A DNA stretch of 12,202 bases, from assembly GCA_051892875.1 (NCBI GenBank), contig JBJFGR010000076.1, forward strand, positions 1 through 12,202, given 5' to 3'. The DNA comes from JBJFGR01 sp051892875. GTDB lineage: Bacteria > Pseudomonadota > Gammaproteobacteria > Enterobacterales > Succinivibrionaceae. Made by a program: the position numbers and the translations under genes. The notes beneath the pieces were generated by a model. That model saw nothing but the letters and a program-made list of their open reading frames with translations, was not told the origin of the DNA and did not search any database. This document shows, in pieces, positions 5,643 through 10,818 of the stretch. Position 1 is the stretch's first letter, and each line of letters starts with the position of its first letter.

Positions 5643-5730
5643 TGGCGGAGGAAGTAGGATTTGAACCCACGGCACCTTTCGGTACGACGGTTTAGTAAAC
5701 CGCTGCATTAAGCCACTCTGCCATTCCTCC
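5643..5730 (-). tRNA. tRNA-Ser(ACT), class II
   Basis: An 88-nt class II tRNA with acceptor GGAGGAA/TTCCTCC, G73 and encoded CCA. The long variable arm (TACC-GAAA-GGTG) marks it as serine. The anticodon arm is GCGGT-TTACTAA-ACCGT, so the anticodon reads ACT rather than the usual GCT. The T-loop is TTCAAAT. Seven nt separate it from tRNA-Ile(TAT). Confidence 0.9.
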
Positions 5731-5751
5731 AATGAAGACAATACAAATTAT

Positions 5752-5937
5752 TTAAGCACTAGCCAATATAATGTTTGAATAATCTGTACTATCTTTTTTC
5801 CAATTGAATTTCTTGATTTCTTTCTTTTTATTTTTAATTACTTTCGTTCTCATCAATCCTTTTAATTGTAAGGTATAATGATTAAAATCTCTAGGTTTAG
5901 GTATTTTAATCGATATTGTCATTTTCTTTGCTTTCAT
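5752..5937 (-). CDS. Small basic protein, 61 aa
   Basis: ATG at 5937 with AGGA at 7 nt and TAA stop, so translation is well supported. The protein is strongly basic: IKIPKPRDFNHYTLQLKGLMRTKVIKNKKKEIKKFNWKKD. The KPRDFNHY ... LMRTKVIKNKKK pattern resembles small lysine-rich ORFs common in phages with no known role. Nucleic-acid or ribosome binding is plausible from charge alone. A promoter lies 34-61 nt upstream. Confidence 0.7.
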   Translation of the reverse strand: MKAKKMTISIKIPKPRDFNHYTLQLKGLMRTKVIKNKKKEIKKFNWKKDSTDYSNIILASA

Positions 5938-5970
5938 TATTTTATCCTCGTGTCATTTAATTCTTTCTTC

Positions 5971-5998
5971 ATATTACTAATCTTTATACTGTGGTAAA
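5971..5998 (-). promoter_or_regulatory. Sigma70-like promoter of the small basic protein
   Basis: On the minus strand TTTACC (5993-5998), 16 nt, TAATAT (5971-5976). It is preceded by GTT like the others and would also transcribe tRNAs Ser(ACT) and Ile(TAT) downstream. Confidence 0.45.
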
Positions 5999-6180
5999 AC
6001 TTTCATTACATCTATACATCTACTTACCCTTATAAGTCTCAGCCGCGGCTTACCATATTACTCTAATAAACATATAAACTTTTCTTTAGTTTCAGTCGAG
6101 AATGTTTACCATTACAAGATGACTATTCACTAGTTCAATTTTCCAAGGCGAGAAGAACTAATAAACTACTCATAAAAAAT
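5999..6180 (-). other. Non-coding stretch with a long imperfect hairpin
   Basis: No ORF with a ribosome site. On the minus strand positions 6175-6121 form an imperfect hairpin of about 15 pairs closed at the top by TAGTTC/GAACTA (6155-6160 with 6131-6136). Further on is a GCCGCGGC palindrome near 6042. The leader TTTTTTAT in front of the hairpin is the same one that precedes tRNAs in this genome, but no tRNA can be folded. Confidence 0.35.
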
Positions 6181-6274
6181 TGGAACCCCGTAACTGATTC
6201 GAACAGTATTCCCATACCTATATACTGAGATCTAGAACATGATATATAAGCGGTCACCAAGACTACGACGGAGT
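6181..6274 (-). ncRNA. tRNA-like RNA with extended, non-standard anticodon region
   Basis: A 94-nt element with tRNA ends: ACTCCGT pairs with ACGGGGT over 7 bp (one G-U), followed by T73 and an encoded CCA. A T-arm (ACTG-TTCGAAT-CAGT) sits in the right place. It is preceded by TTTAT, as the tRNAs here are. The D-arm is reduced to GTC-TTGGT-GAC, and the anticodon arm is replaced by an 8-bp AT stem (CTTATATA with TATATAGG) carrying an 18-nt loop with no clear anticodon. It is either a decayed tRNA or a tRNA mimic. Bacterial Y RNAs mimic tRNA but lack a free CCA, so it is not a typical YrlA. Confidence 0.5.
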
Positions 6275-6290
6275 ATAAAGATTGTGGATA

Positions 6291-6371
6291 GGTGGAGGTA
6301 ATACGAGATCCACGTTCGTGACTCTTTTGGGATTAACCCTGACCCTTATGCTCTTACGAAACATAACATCC
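6291..6371 (-). ncRNA. Possible degenerate tRNA-like element
   Basis: On the minus strand GGATGT (6366-6371) pairs with ACCTCC (6294-6299) except for one mismatch. The 5' part reads like a shortened D-arm (GTTTCGTAAGAGC), followed by small hairpins (GGG-TTAAT-CCC and TCAC-GAAC-GTGG). The T-loop is not canonical and the 3' end is ACC rather than CCA. Its ends resemble those of the element at 11815-11950. I rate it as suggestive only. Confidence 0.25.
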
Positions 6372-6516
6372 ATAATTTAAGTTAGTTTTTTGCTCTTTAT
6401 TCTTCACGACAACAATAAAGAAAATCTGGCAAAGATAGGTTATTTGGCCTGTGTCGTAGCTTCCAAACTTACTTACATAAAAATCAAGCCTATCAAACTA
6501 ACAAACCGAAACTTGT

Positions 6517-6636
6517 TGAGAGGGGTAGGATTTGAACCTACGACACACGGGTTACCAACCAAAAATATATGTTGCTGAACGTACTTAAATACTAAATACT
6601 TTTTTACGTTGCTCTACCAGACTGAGCTACCCTCTC
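6517..6636 (-). tRNA. tRNA-Thr(GGT) interrupted by 46 nt in the anticodon stem
   Basis: The two outer parts assemble into a perfect tRNA. The 5' part (6607-6636) carries acceptor GAGAGGG, D-arm GCTC/GAGC and the first three stem bases ACG. The 3' part (6517-6560) continues GG-TTGGTAA-CCCGT, the T-arm GTAGG-TTCAAAT-CCTAC and acceptor CCCTCTC with A73. The anticodon would be GGT (Thr). Between G29 and G30 are 46 extra nt. The 3' end continues as ACA, so CCA is not encoded, unlike the other confident tRNAs here. Confidence 0.75.
6561..6606 (-). other. 46-nt insertion inside tRNA-Thr(GGT)
   Basis: The insert is extremely AT-rich, begins TAAAAAAG and ends ATATTTTT, so its ends can pair (AAAAA with TTTTT, then TAT with ATA) and project as an extra arm. 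It also contains TACGTT, which can pair with the host AACGTA and would disrupt the anticodon stem. It is far too short for a group I or II intron and has no ORF. Confidence 0.6.
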
Positions 6637-6644
6637 ATAAAAAT

Positions 6645-6902
6645 TTATAAATCTTTTATGTCAAACTTATATGAAATATCTACTTTATAAATTTGTATTG
6701 TAGAATCTTCAGAATCATTATGTCTTGTTTCAATAATCAATTCTTTATATCCGTCACTTAACACTGATCTTTCATAAAATTCTGGATGTTCTTCTAACCA
6801 GGTTTCAATCAAAACACTTTTAGCTACCGGATAAAATTCTTTAATTTCACTCCATTCGTTTTCACCGTATAAACGAATTTGACATTGATTAAGTAAATTC
6901 AT
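6645..6902 (-). CDS. Hypothetical protein, 85 aa
   Basis: The ATG at 6902 is preferred: GAAAG lies 8 nt upstream. A TTG five codons earlier in the same frame has no ribosome site. TAA stop. The protein is acidic and soluble: MNLLNQCQIRLYGENEW, then EEHPEFYERS, then a beta-like stretch YKELIIETRHNDSEDSTIQIYKVDISYKFDIKD. I do not recognise the family. It ends 8 nt before the 5' end of the interrupted tRNA-Thr, so it heads the transcript that carries the unusual tRNAs. Confidence 0.7.
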   Translation of the reverse strand: MNLLNQCQIRLYGENEWSEIKEFYPVAKSVLIETWLEEHPEFYERSVLSDGYKELIIETRHNDSEDSTIQIYKVDISYKFDIKDL

Positions 6903-6934
6903 AAAATTATCTTTCAAATTTATTTAATATATAC

Positions 6935-6965
6935 ATTATATGCAGTATTTTAATTGTATTGTAAA
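6935..6965 (-). promoter_or_regulatory. Possible promoter upstream of the 85-aa protein
   Basis: On the minus strand TTTACA (6960-6965) and a perfect TATAAT (6935-6940), but separated by 19 nt, two more than ideal. The GTTTTACA form matches the other promoters in the window. Confidence 0.4.
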
Positions 6966-6974
6966 ACAGAAAAC

Positions 6975-7064
6975 GACTCCTATATATATAATTACTGCAG
7001 CTTATATATACATCTACTGTTAATTCAGAGACTAGTTGCGCATTGTTAAGAGGCTTAGGGAGTC
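6975..7064 (-). ncRNA. Possible 90-nt structured RNA
   Basis: Positions 7058-7064 and 6975-6981 pair over 6-7 bp (GACTCC with GGAGTC). Within is a 9-bp AT hairpin (TATATATAA/TTATATATA around 6982-7010, loop with CTGCAG) and a CTG/CAG mini-hairpin. The size and the stem closing its ends resemble the elements near 10.6 and 12.0 kb, but their conserved internal motif is absent. It lies between the small basic protein gene at 7077 and the promoter at 6935. Confidence 0.3.
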
Positions 7065-7076
7065 AATTGGATTAAA

Positions 7077-7262
7077 CTATTTCTTTTTCTTCGAAGCTAC
7101 TGCCAAAGATACTTCTTTTTTGGCGGTACTACTATTACAACGAGGTGCTCTACCGACATTTGCAGATATCTTATTTGGCATAGGGCTAAGTTTCAAACGT
7201 TTGGCCCATTTTTTCTTAAACTGCTGTTCTTCGAAGTGTTTCTGTTTTTCTTCTTGTGTCAT
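7077..7262 (-). CDS. Small basic protein, 61 aa
   Basis: ATG at 7262 follows AAGGAG, one of the strongest ribosome sites here. TAG stop. The protein has a charged helical N-terminus (MTQEEKQKHFEEQQFKKKW), the middle motif PMPNKISANVGRAPRCNSSTA, and a lysine tail (KKKK). NVGRAPR-type motifs recur in small phage ORFs without known role. It is the last gene of the RNase H operon, 23 nt after the previous stop. The plus-strand frame over the same bases is a shadow. Confidence 0.7.
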   Translation of the reverse strand: MTQEEKQKHFEEQQFKKKWAKRLKLSPMPNKISANVGRAPRCNSSTAKKEVSLAVASKKKK

Positions 7263-7285
7263 ACTGATTTTCTCCTTTTAAGACA

Positions 7286-7933
7286 TTAATTTTTATACAA
7301 CTTTTTATAATGTAAATAAGAAGCCATACCTACACGTTCTTCATTAATATATTCTTTAATCCATTTCTTATCTTCTGGAGTCGTAATAGATTCTAATTTT
7401 CTTACCGTTTCTTCGTCGATAGATTCGTTAAAATCAAAGCCTATATTAAATTTATAATCATGTAATCTAGAAAAATAATCTTCTAATTCTTGCTCATTTC
7501 TTATAAAATCTGTAGTTTTAGATAAATTATAAGTTTTACCATTATCTACAGTTTCCCAATACTCGTATAGCATGCCACCTTTATTCTTTATACCAAAAAT
7601 AAATGATTCTTGCTCATATACTTTTGCATAATTTTTAGCGGCAGATCTTGATAAATTAAAAATTACAAAAGAATGCTCTTTATTTCCATATTTACCAACA
7701 ATATTTTTATAAGGATGACCTCCGAGCTTTAACTGTGTCTTAAAAGCCTTTAATCGAGTAGCATTATCTCTTCTGTTAATTTTTTTACCAAAGGGATTTT
7801 CAGCCGTAATAATAGTTAATGATTCAACATTAGGATTTTTACCAAGTAAAGCTGACTTTAAAATAGTATTTGGATTTTCAGTCAAATTTACTTTTTCTAA
7901 TATAGTATTTACTATTTCTCTAAATTTTGACAT
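7286..7933 (-). CDS. DUF3293-like protein, 215 aa (paralogue 1)
   Basis: ATG at 7933 has AAGGG at 6 nt; TAA stop. The central block ESLTIITAENPFGKKINRRDN, followed by a helix (RLKAFKTQLKLGG) and GKYGNKEHSFVIFNL, matches the DUF3293 pattern as I remember it: I-T/S-A-x-N-P, an N-x-x-R/L helix, G-x-Y, E-x-SF-hV. A C-terminal extension of about 90 residues (GKTYNLSKTTDFIRNEQELEDYFSRLHDYKF) shares FYTRIHNHKF-like sequence with the paralogue at 9155-9733. Its N-terminus MSKFREIVNTIL parallels MSKFKEVVENAL of the neighbour, 15 nt upstream, so the two are a diverged tandem duplication. DUF3293 has no established activity. Confidence 0.75.
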   Translation of the reverse strand: MSKFREIVNTILEKVNLTENPNTILKSALLGKNPNVESLTIITAENPFGKKINRRDNATRLKAFKTQLKLGGHPYKNIVGKYGNKEHSFVIFNLSRSAAKNYAKVYEQESFIFGIKNKGGMLYEYWETVDNGKTYNLSKTTDFIRNEQELEDYFSRLHDYKFNIGFDFNESIDEETVRKLESITTPEDKKWIKEYINEERVGMASYLHYKKLYKN

Positions 7934-7948
7934 TTTAAACCCTTCAAA

Positions 7949-8686
7949 TTACCGCTTTTTGAGACAAGGATAAGGTTCTAAACCTAAATGTTCTCTACAG
8001 GCAGCCATTCTTAATATCCCAGAACCACTACAAAAACATTTTTCTCTGGCATCTTCTTTTAATTCATTGATTTCTTCATCAGTCAATATCAACGATTCAA
8101 AAACAGAAGAGTTTTCATTGGTCAATTCAATAGCTTGATTTTTACCTTTGTTTGCATCTTTTTGTAATTGAGTATATCCTTTACTCCAAGCTGTAATTTC
8201 ATTTGGATAAAGTGTTTTCGGTTTTGTTGGATCTACCTGCTTTGTAAAGGCGAATTCAATATCCTTTTCATCTATTTTATTACCTCTGGTATTATAGTAA
8301 GCCGATTTTTCTCCTGGTAACTTTAGTAAAATAGTTTCTTGATTGTATTTCCTACCAAGAGCTAACATTTCTTCTTTAAAATCTTCAGGTAATACATTAG
8401 TTCTTTTACAAGATACTAAAAATCCAGGCTCTTTAGCAAAAGTTCCATTTGAATAAACATATCCACCAAGGATTTTTTTATAACCGTATTCATAACCGAG
8501 AGATACAATATTTAATTCTAATTTGTTGTTATTAGCAATATTTGTTTCTTCGTCATTTGTTTCTAAATATGCGGTTATAAAGCATGTACAAATAGGACTA
8601 TCTATTTCTAGATTATTTGTTAGTTTTTGTAAAGAAAATCCTCTTTCTTTTAAAGCATTTTCTACTACTTCTTTAAATTTTGACAT
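7949..8686 (-). CDS. DUF3293-like protein with Cys-rich tail, 245 aa (paralogue 2)
   Basis: ATG at 8686 lies 4 nt after the previous stop; the ribosome site is weak (GAG), suggesting translational coupling. The core reads CFITAYLETNDEETNIANNNKLELNI as the first block, GYEYGYKKILGGYV as the second, EPGFLVSCKR as the third, and FKEEMLALGRKYNQETILL as the last: the full DUF3293-like order. A C-terminal region has CFCSGSGILRMAACREHLGLEPYPC, four cysteines that could bind metal. The M-L-x-L-x-RKYNQ motif is nearly identical to that of the 9155-9733 protein. Function is unknown. Confidence 0.75.
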   Translation of the reverse strand: MSKFKEVVENALKERGFSLQKLTNNLEIDSPICTCFITAYLETNDEETNIANNNKLELNIVSLGYEYGYKKILGGYVYSNGTFAKEPGFLVSCKRTNVLPEDFKEEMLALGRKYNQETILLKLPGEKSAYYNTRGNKIDEKDIEFAFTKQVDPTKPKTLYPNEITAWSKGYTQLQKDANKGKNQAIELTNENSSVFESLILTDEEINELKEDAREKCFCSGSGILRMAACREHLGLEPYPCLKKR

Positions 8687-8690
8687 TTTA

Positions 8691-9053
8691 TTAGTACTCT
8701 ATTCTATAACGGTTAATTGGAAATTGTCTTTGTTCTGTACCGACTAGAGTATAATTTCTAAATTTATCTTTAGCCATGACATATTTAAAAATTCTTCCCA
8801 TATCTTTACCAGATTCGGCTACTGGATTATCACAATCTTTTCTATGCTTATGGTAAAGATATATTTTATGCAAAGGAGTATTTTTCCAATGCGTAAACTT
8901 ACCACCTACAATATCTGAAACTGTAAACTCGTCTGTAAAAGCACAAGCTCCTTGAATAAGACCTCTAATAAAAGTATCTAACTCTGCTTGTTCTAATTTG
9001 CTCAAAGATTCGTACGCACTACTTTTATGTGCTTGATTGCTGCCATTCAACAT
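8691..9053 (-). CDS. Hypothetical protein, 120 aa
   Basis: ATG at 9053 with AGGA about 10 nt upstream; TAA stop. The protein is helical: SKLEQAELDTFIRGLIQGACAF, then FTVSDIVGGKFTHWKNTPLHKIYLYH, then GKDMGRIFKYVMAKDKFRNYTLVG. The second part, with helix-turn spacing followed by a GRIFK helix and a short hairpin, looks like a winged-helix fold, but I see no specific family. It lies between two DUF3293-like genes in the RNase H operon, with only 4 nt before the next gene. Confidence 0.75.
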   Translation of the reverse strand: MLNGSNQAHKSSAYESLSKLEQAELDTFIRGLIQGACAFTDEFTVSDIVGGKFTHWKNTPLHKIYLYHKHRKDCDNPVAESGKDMGRIFKYVMAKDKFRNYTLVGTEQRQFPINRYRIEY

Positions 9054-9154
9054 GACTATTTATTCCTTTTCTATAAGTTAACGCTTTAATTGAGAGATTG
9101 TATATAATAAATTTAGGATTATCTCCAGAGCCGCAATCTCAACGTCTCAAACTT
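9054..9154 (-). other. Intergenic RNA hairpin inside the operon
   Basis: GAGATTG (minus, 9134-9140) pairs with CAATCTC (9094-9100) around a loop of about 33 nt that holds a GGA/TCC mini-hairpin. There is no T-run, so it is not a terminator. It sits just before the ribosome site of the 120-aa protein. Confidence 0.3.
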
Positions 9155-9733
9155 CTATTTTAATTTTAATAAAGCTTTTGTTCCATAATATCTCATAGCA
9201 TTTGAATATCCATTCGGTTTTATACCTTCTTCTGATTCTACAATGCTTTCAAATTTAAACTTATGATTATGGATTCTAGTATAAAAATCTTCTATATTAC
9301 TCAGTGTCAGTTTAGTGAATGGACCATATACAATTTTTCCATCACTATCATATGAAGCAATAGGGACATCTTTTCGATTTTTTAAACTAATTAATACTGC
9401 ATCTTGATTATATTTTCTACATAATCCGAGCATTTCTTCAAAAAATTCATCTTGTGCTTCATTTGATTCCGGCTGATGAATTACTATAAAACTATCTTCT
9501 GTTGTAAATTCTGAATTATTTTCTTCTTTATAATTGCCAGTAACTTTTATATACGATAATCCAATATTATGTATATCTAATGCTAATCTTTTATTATTTT
9601 CTAAATTTTGTTTTTTCGAAGAATCAGAACGAAAAGCGCTAATAAGAGCAATATCAGAATTTTCAACATGATATATAACTCTATTTATATTTGCACCACT
9701 TTCTTTAACTGCATAAAAGTCTATGGTCCTCAT
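9155..9733 (-). CDS. DUF3293-like protein, 192 aa (paralogue 3)
   Basis: The ATG at 9733 overlaps the RNase HI stop as ATGA, with AGGA 8 nt upstream; TAG stop. The clearest DUF3293-like member: IALISAFRSDSSKKQNLENNKRL, then DIHNIGLSYIKVTGNY, then EDSFIVIHQPES, then FFEEMLGLCRKYNQDAVLI. The order and spacing (A-F-R-S, N-x-x-L helix, G-x-Y, E-D-SF-hV, F-x-x-M-L ... YNQ) fit the family. A tail FYTRIHNHKFKFESIVESEEGIKPNGYSNAMRYYG is shared in outline with paralogue 1. Coupling to RNase HI suggests coordinated expression; no enzymatic role is established. Confidence 0.75.
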   Translation of the reverse strand: MRTIDFYAVKESGANINRVIYHVENSDIALISAFRSDSSKKQNLENNKRLALDIHNIGLSYIKVTGNYKEENNSEFTTEDSFIVIHQPESNEAQDEFFEEMLGLCRKYNQDAVLISLKNRKDVPIASYDSDGKIVYGPFTKLTLSNIEDFYTRIHNHKFKFESIVESEEGIKPNGYSNAMRYYGTKALLKLK

Positions 9734-10215
9734 CTATTTTTTCCTTTCTTAGATACCAATGCAGCTTCCAATCTTTTTTGTTTATCTATTTTCTTTTGTT
9801 TAACTGCACTATATTCATATTCTTTTCTAACGCGTTTTGCTAACTTATCTGCTTCTTTATTAAAATAAGAAAGGACAGTACCATCTTTGTTATGTCCTTT
9901 TACCCAAAATATATTACACTTTCTATTTTTCATATGAGAGTGTATATATTCTATTAATTTTTCTTCGCTAGGTCTATGATACCCACCTCTTATCGCCTGT
10001 ATCGCATATGTTGAATCTGTCATTAATACAACGGGTTCATCAACAGATTTAGTATACGCTAATGCATAACATATTGCTCTCAATTCCGCAGTGTTATTAT
10101 CTTTTTCTTCTACAACAGACGCTCTTCTACATTGCACTTTATTCTTCGCATCAGTAACTATAAAAGCTAAACCTGAAACATTACTTCTCGTACTGGCATC
10201 TGTGTATATTTTCAT
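9730..10215 (-). CDS. rnhA: Ribonuclease HI, 161 aa
   Basis: Cleaves the RNA strand of RNA-DNA hybrids, for example primers or R-loops. The catalytic set is complete: D6 in IYTDAS, E44 in NNTAELRA, D67 in MTDSTYA and D123 in FNKEADKLA, with H108 in FWVKGHNKDG in the flexible loop. Length and order match the RNase HI family, with a basic C-terminal extension of about 30 residues (KQKKIDKQKR ... SKKGKNR). The ATG at 10215 has AAGG at 9 nt. The TGA stop overlaps the next start (ATGA), the one clear use of TGA as a terminator here. It heads the operon. A short hairpin (10230-10257) precedes the ribosome site. Confidence 0.93.
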   Translation of the reverse strand: MKIYTDASTRSNVSGLAFIVTDAKNKVQCRRASVVEEKDNNTAELRAICYALAYTKSVDEPVVLMTDSTYAIQAIRGGYHRPSEEKLIEYIHSHMKNRKCNIFWVKGHNKDGTVLSYFNKEADKLAKRVRKEYEYSAVKQKKIDKQKRLEAALVSKKGKNR

Positions 10216-10229
10216 ATAGTTAACCCTTA

Positions 10230-10257
10230 CTAAAAAATACTAACACATACTTTTTAG
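10230..10257 (-). promoter_or_regulatory. Leader hairpin before RNase HI
   Basis: On the minus strand CTAAAAA pairs with TTTTTAG around a 14-nt loop, ending about 4 nt before the AAGG ribosome site. It is AT-only, so stability is modest. Confidence 0.3.
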
Positions 10258-10295
10258 AACAAGTACTAACTACTTCTACAAATGTATAAAAACTG

Positions 10296-10397
10296 TCCGG
10301 TCCAGAGGGGTTTGCAGTGTTAAGCTAGACCGGATTCACTTAACCTCTGTTGTACTAGAGCATAATTAACAAATACATACAACCAACTCTAATACAA
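10296..10397 (-). ncRNA. Candidate pseudoknotted RNA upstream of RNase HI
   Basis: A GC-rich island in AT-rich sequence. CAGAGG (minus, 10344-10349) and the adjoining TTAAG (10339-10343) pair with CCTCTG (10303-10308) and CTTAA (10320-10324). The loop between them contains TCCGGTC (10328-10334), which is perfectly complementary to GACCGGA (10296-10302) just outside the hairpin, giving an H-type pseudoknot. A second hairpin precedes it: TTGTATTAGAG (10387-10397) with CTCTAGTACAA (10350-10360), one mismatch. There is no ORF. It could be a leader regulating the RNase HI operon or an independent RNA. Confidence 0.45.
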
Positions 10398-10411
10398 ATT
10401 CCGATAAAAAA

Positions 10412-10499
10412 TGGCGGAGGATGTAAGATTCGAACTTACGGTACCTTGCAGTACGACGGTTTTCAAGACCGCTCCAATCGGCCTCTCTGGCAATCCTCC
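10412..10499 (-). tRNA. tRNA-Ser(TGA), class II
   Basis: An 88-nt class II tRNA with acceptor GGAGGAT/ATCCTCC, G73 and encoded CCA. The anticodon arm CGGT-CTTGAAA-ACCG carries TGA, reading UCA and other UCN. Variable arm TACTGCAAGGTA and T-arm GTAAG-TTCGAAT-CTTAC are regular. Its D-arm and anticodon stem resemble those of the odd tRNA at 11725-11812. Confidence 0.95.
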
Positions 10500-10505
10500 A
10501 ACAAA

Positions 10506-10583
10506 TGGCGGTCGTTACGGGGCTCGAACCCGTGATCTTCGCCGTGACAGGGCGATGTCCTAGACCAACTGAACGAAACGACC
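10506..10583 (-). tRNA. tRNA-Asp(GTC)
   Basis: A 78-nt cloverleaf with acceptor GGTCGTT/AACGACC, G73 and encoded CCA; anticodon arm TCGCC-CTGTCAC-GGCGA. G73 and GTC are the normal aspartate identity elements. Six nt separate it from tRNA-Ser(TGA). Confidence 0.95.
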
Positions 10584-10620
10584 AAATCGCTAAGAATGAA
10601 AACGCAAATCAAATAAAGGA

Positions 10621-10711
10621 GGTAGTCTCCCTATATCGGTGTCATATATACCGGGAATATCCATCTATATAACAATTCACATTCATAAAGATAGATTTTA
10701 CTGACACTACC
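10621..10711 (-). ncRNA. tRNA-sized RNA, family member A
   Basis: On the minus strand GGTAGT (10706-10711) pairs with ACTACC (10621-10626). Next to these lie TCAGT on the 5' side and the conserved ATGACACCGATATAG on the 3' side. An internal ATCTAT/ATAGAT hairpin follows. The same architecture occurs twice near 11.8-12.05 kb. Here the 3' end reads TCCT, not CCA. No T-loop or anticodon can be assigned. Confidence 0.5.
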
Positions 10712-10721
10712 ACAAAAAAAA

Positions 10722-10808
10722 TGGCTCTGACGGCTGGACTCGAATCTACACATCCATTGCTGACTTCGGATTTTAAATCTAATCTAGCTACCAATTATAG
10801 TACACTCC
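10722..10808 (-). pseudogene. Degenerate tRNA-Leu(TAA)-like gene
   Basis: The length (87 nt with CCA), a TTTAAAA anticodon loop (anticodon TAA), a class II-sized variable region, a small D-arm with GG and a TTCGAGT T-loop all fit tRNA-Leu(UAA). But the acceptor halves GGAGTGT and CGTCAGA do not pair at all, and the T-stem has only about three of five pairs. It lies directly downstream of the endonuclease gene, so damage during homing is one explanation. As it stands I would not expect it to be aminoacylated. Confidence 0.6.
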
Positions 10809-10818
10809 AATTTAATAA

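Noticed and set aside
6390..6578. Plus-strand ORF of 62 aa
   Set aside because: It runs antisense through the 3' half of tRNA-Thr(GGT) and its second half is the translated complement of the T-arm. No ribosome site.
6517..6636. Group I intron in tRNA-Thr
   Set aside because: The insert is 46 nt, lacks any group I core, and is in the stem rather than the anticodon loop.
7036..7281. Plus-strand ORF of 81 aa
   Set aside because: It is the complement of the well-supported 61-aa gene with a strong ribosome site at 7262. Its hydrophobicity comes from reading lysine codons backwards.
8523..8747. Plus-strand ORF of 74 aa, and similar ones at 4493-4723, 9608-9868 and 11120-11341
   Set aside because: All lie inside confident minus-strand genes and have no ribosome site.
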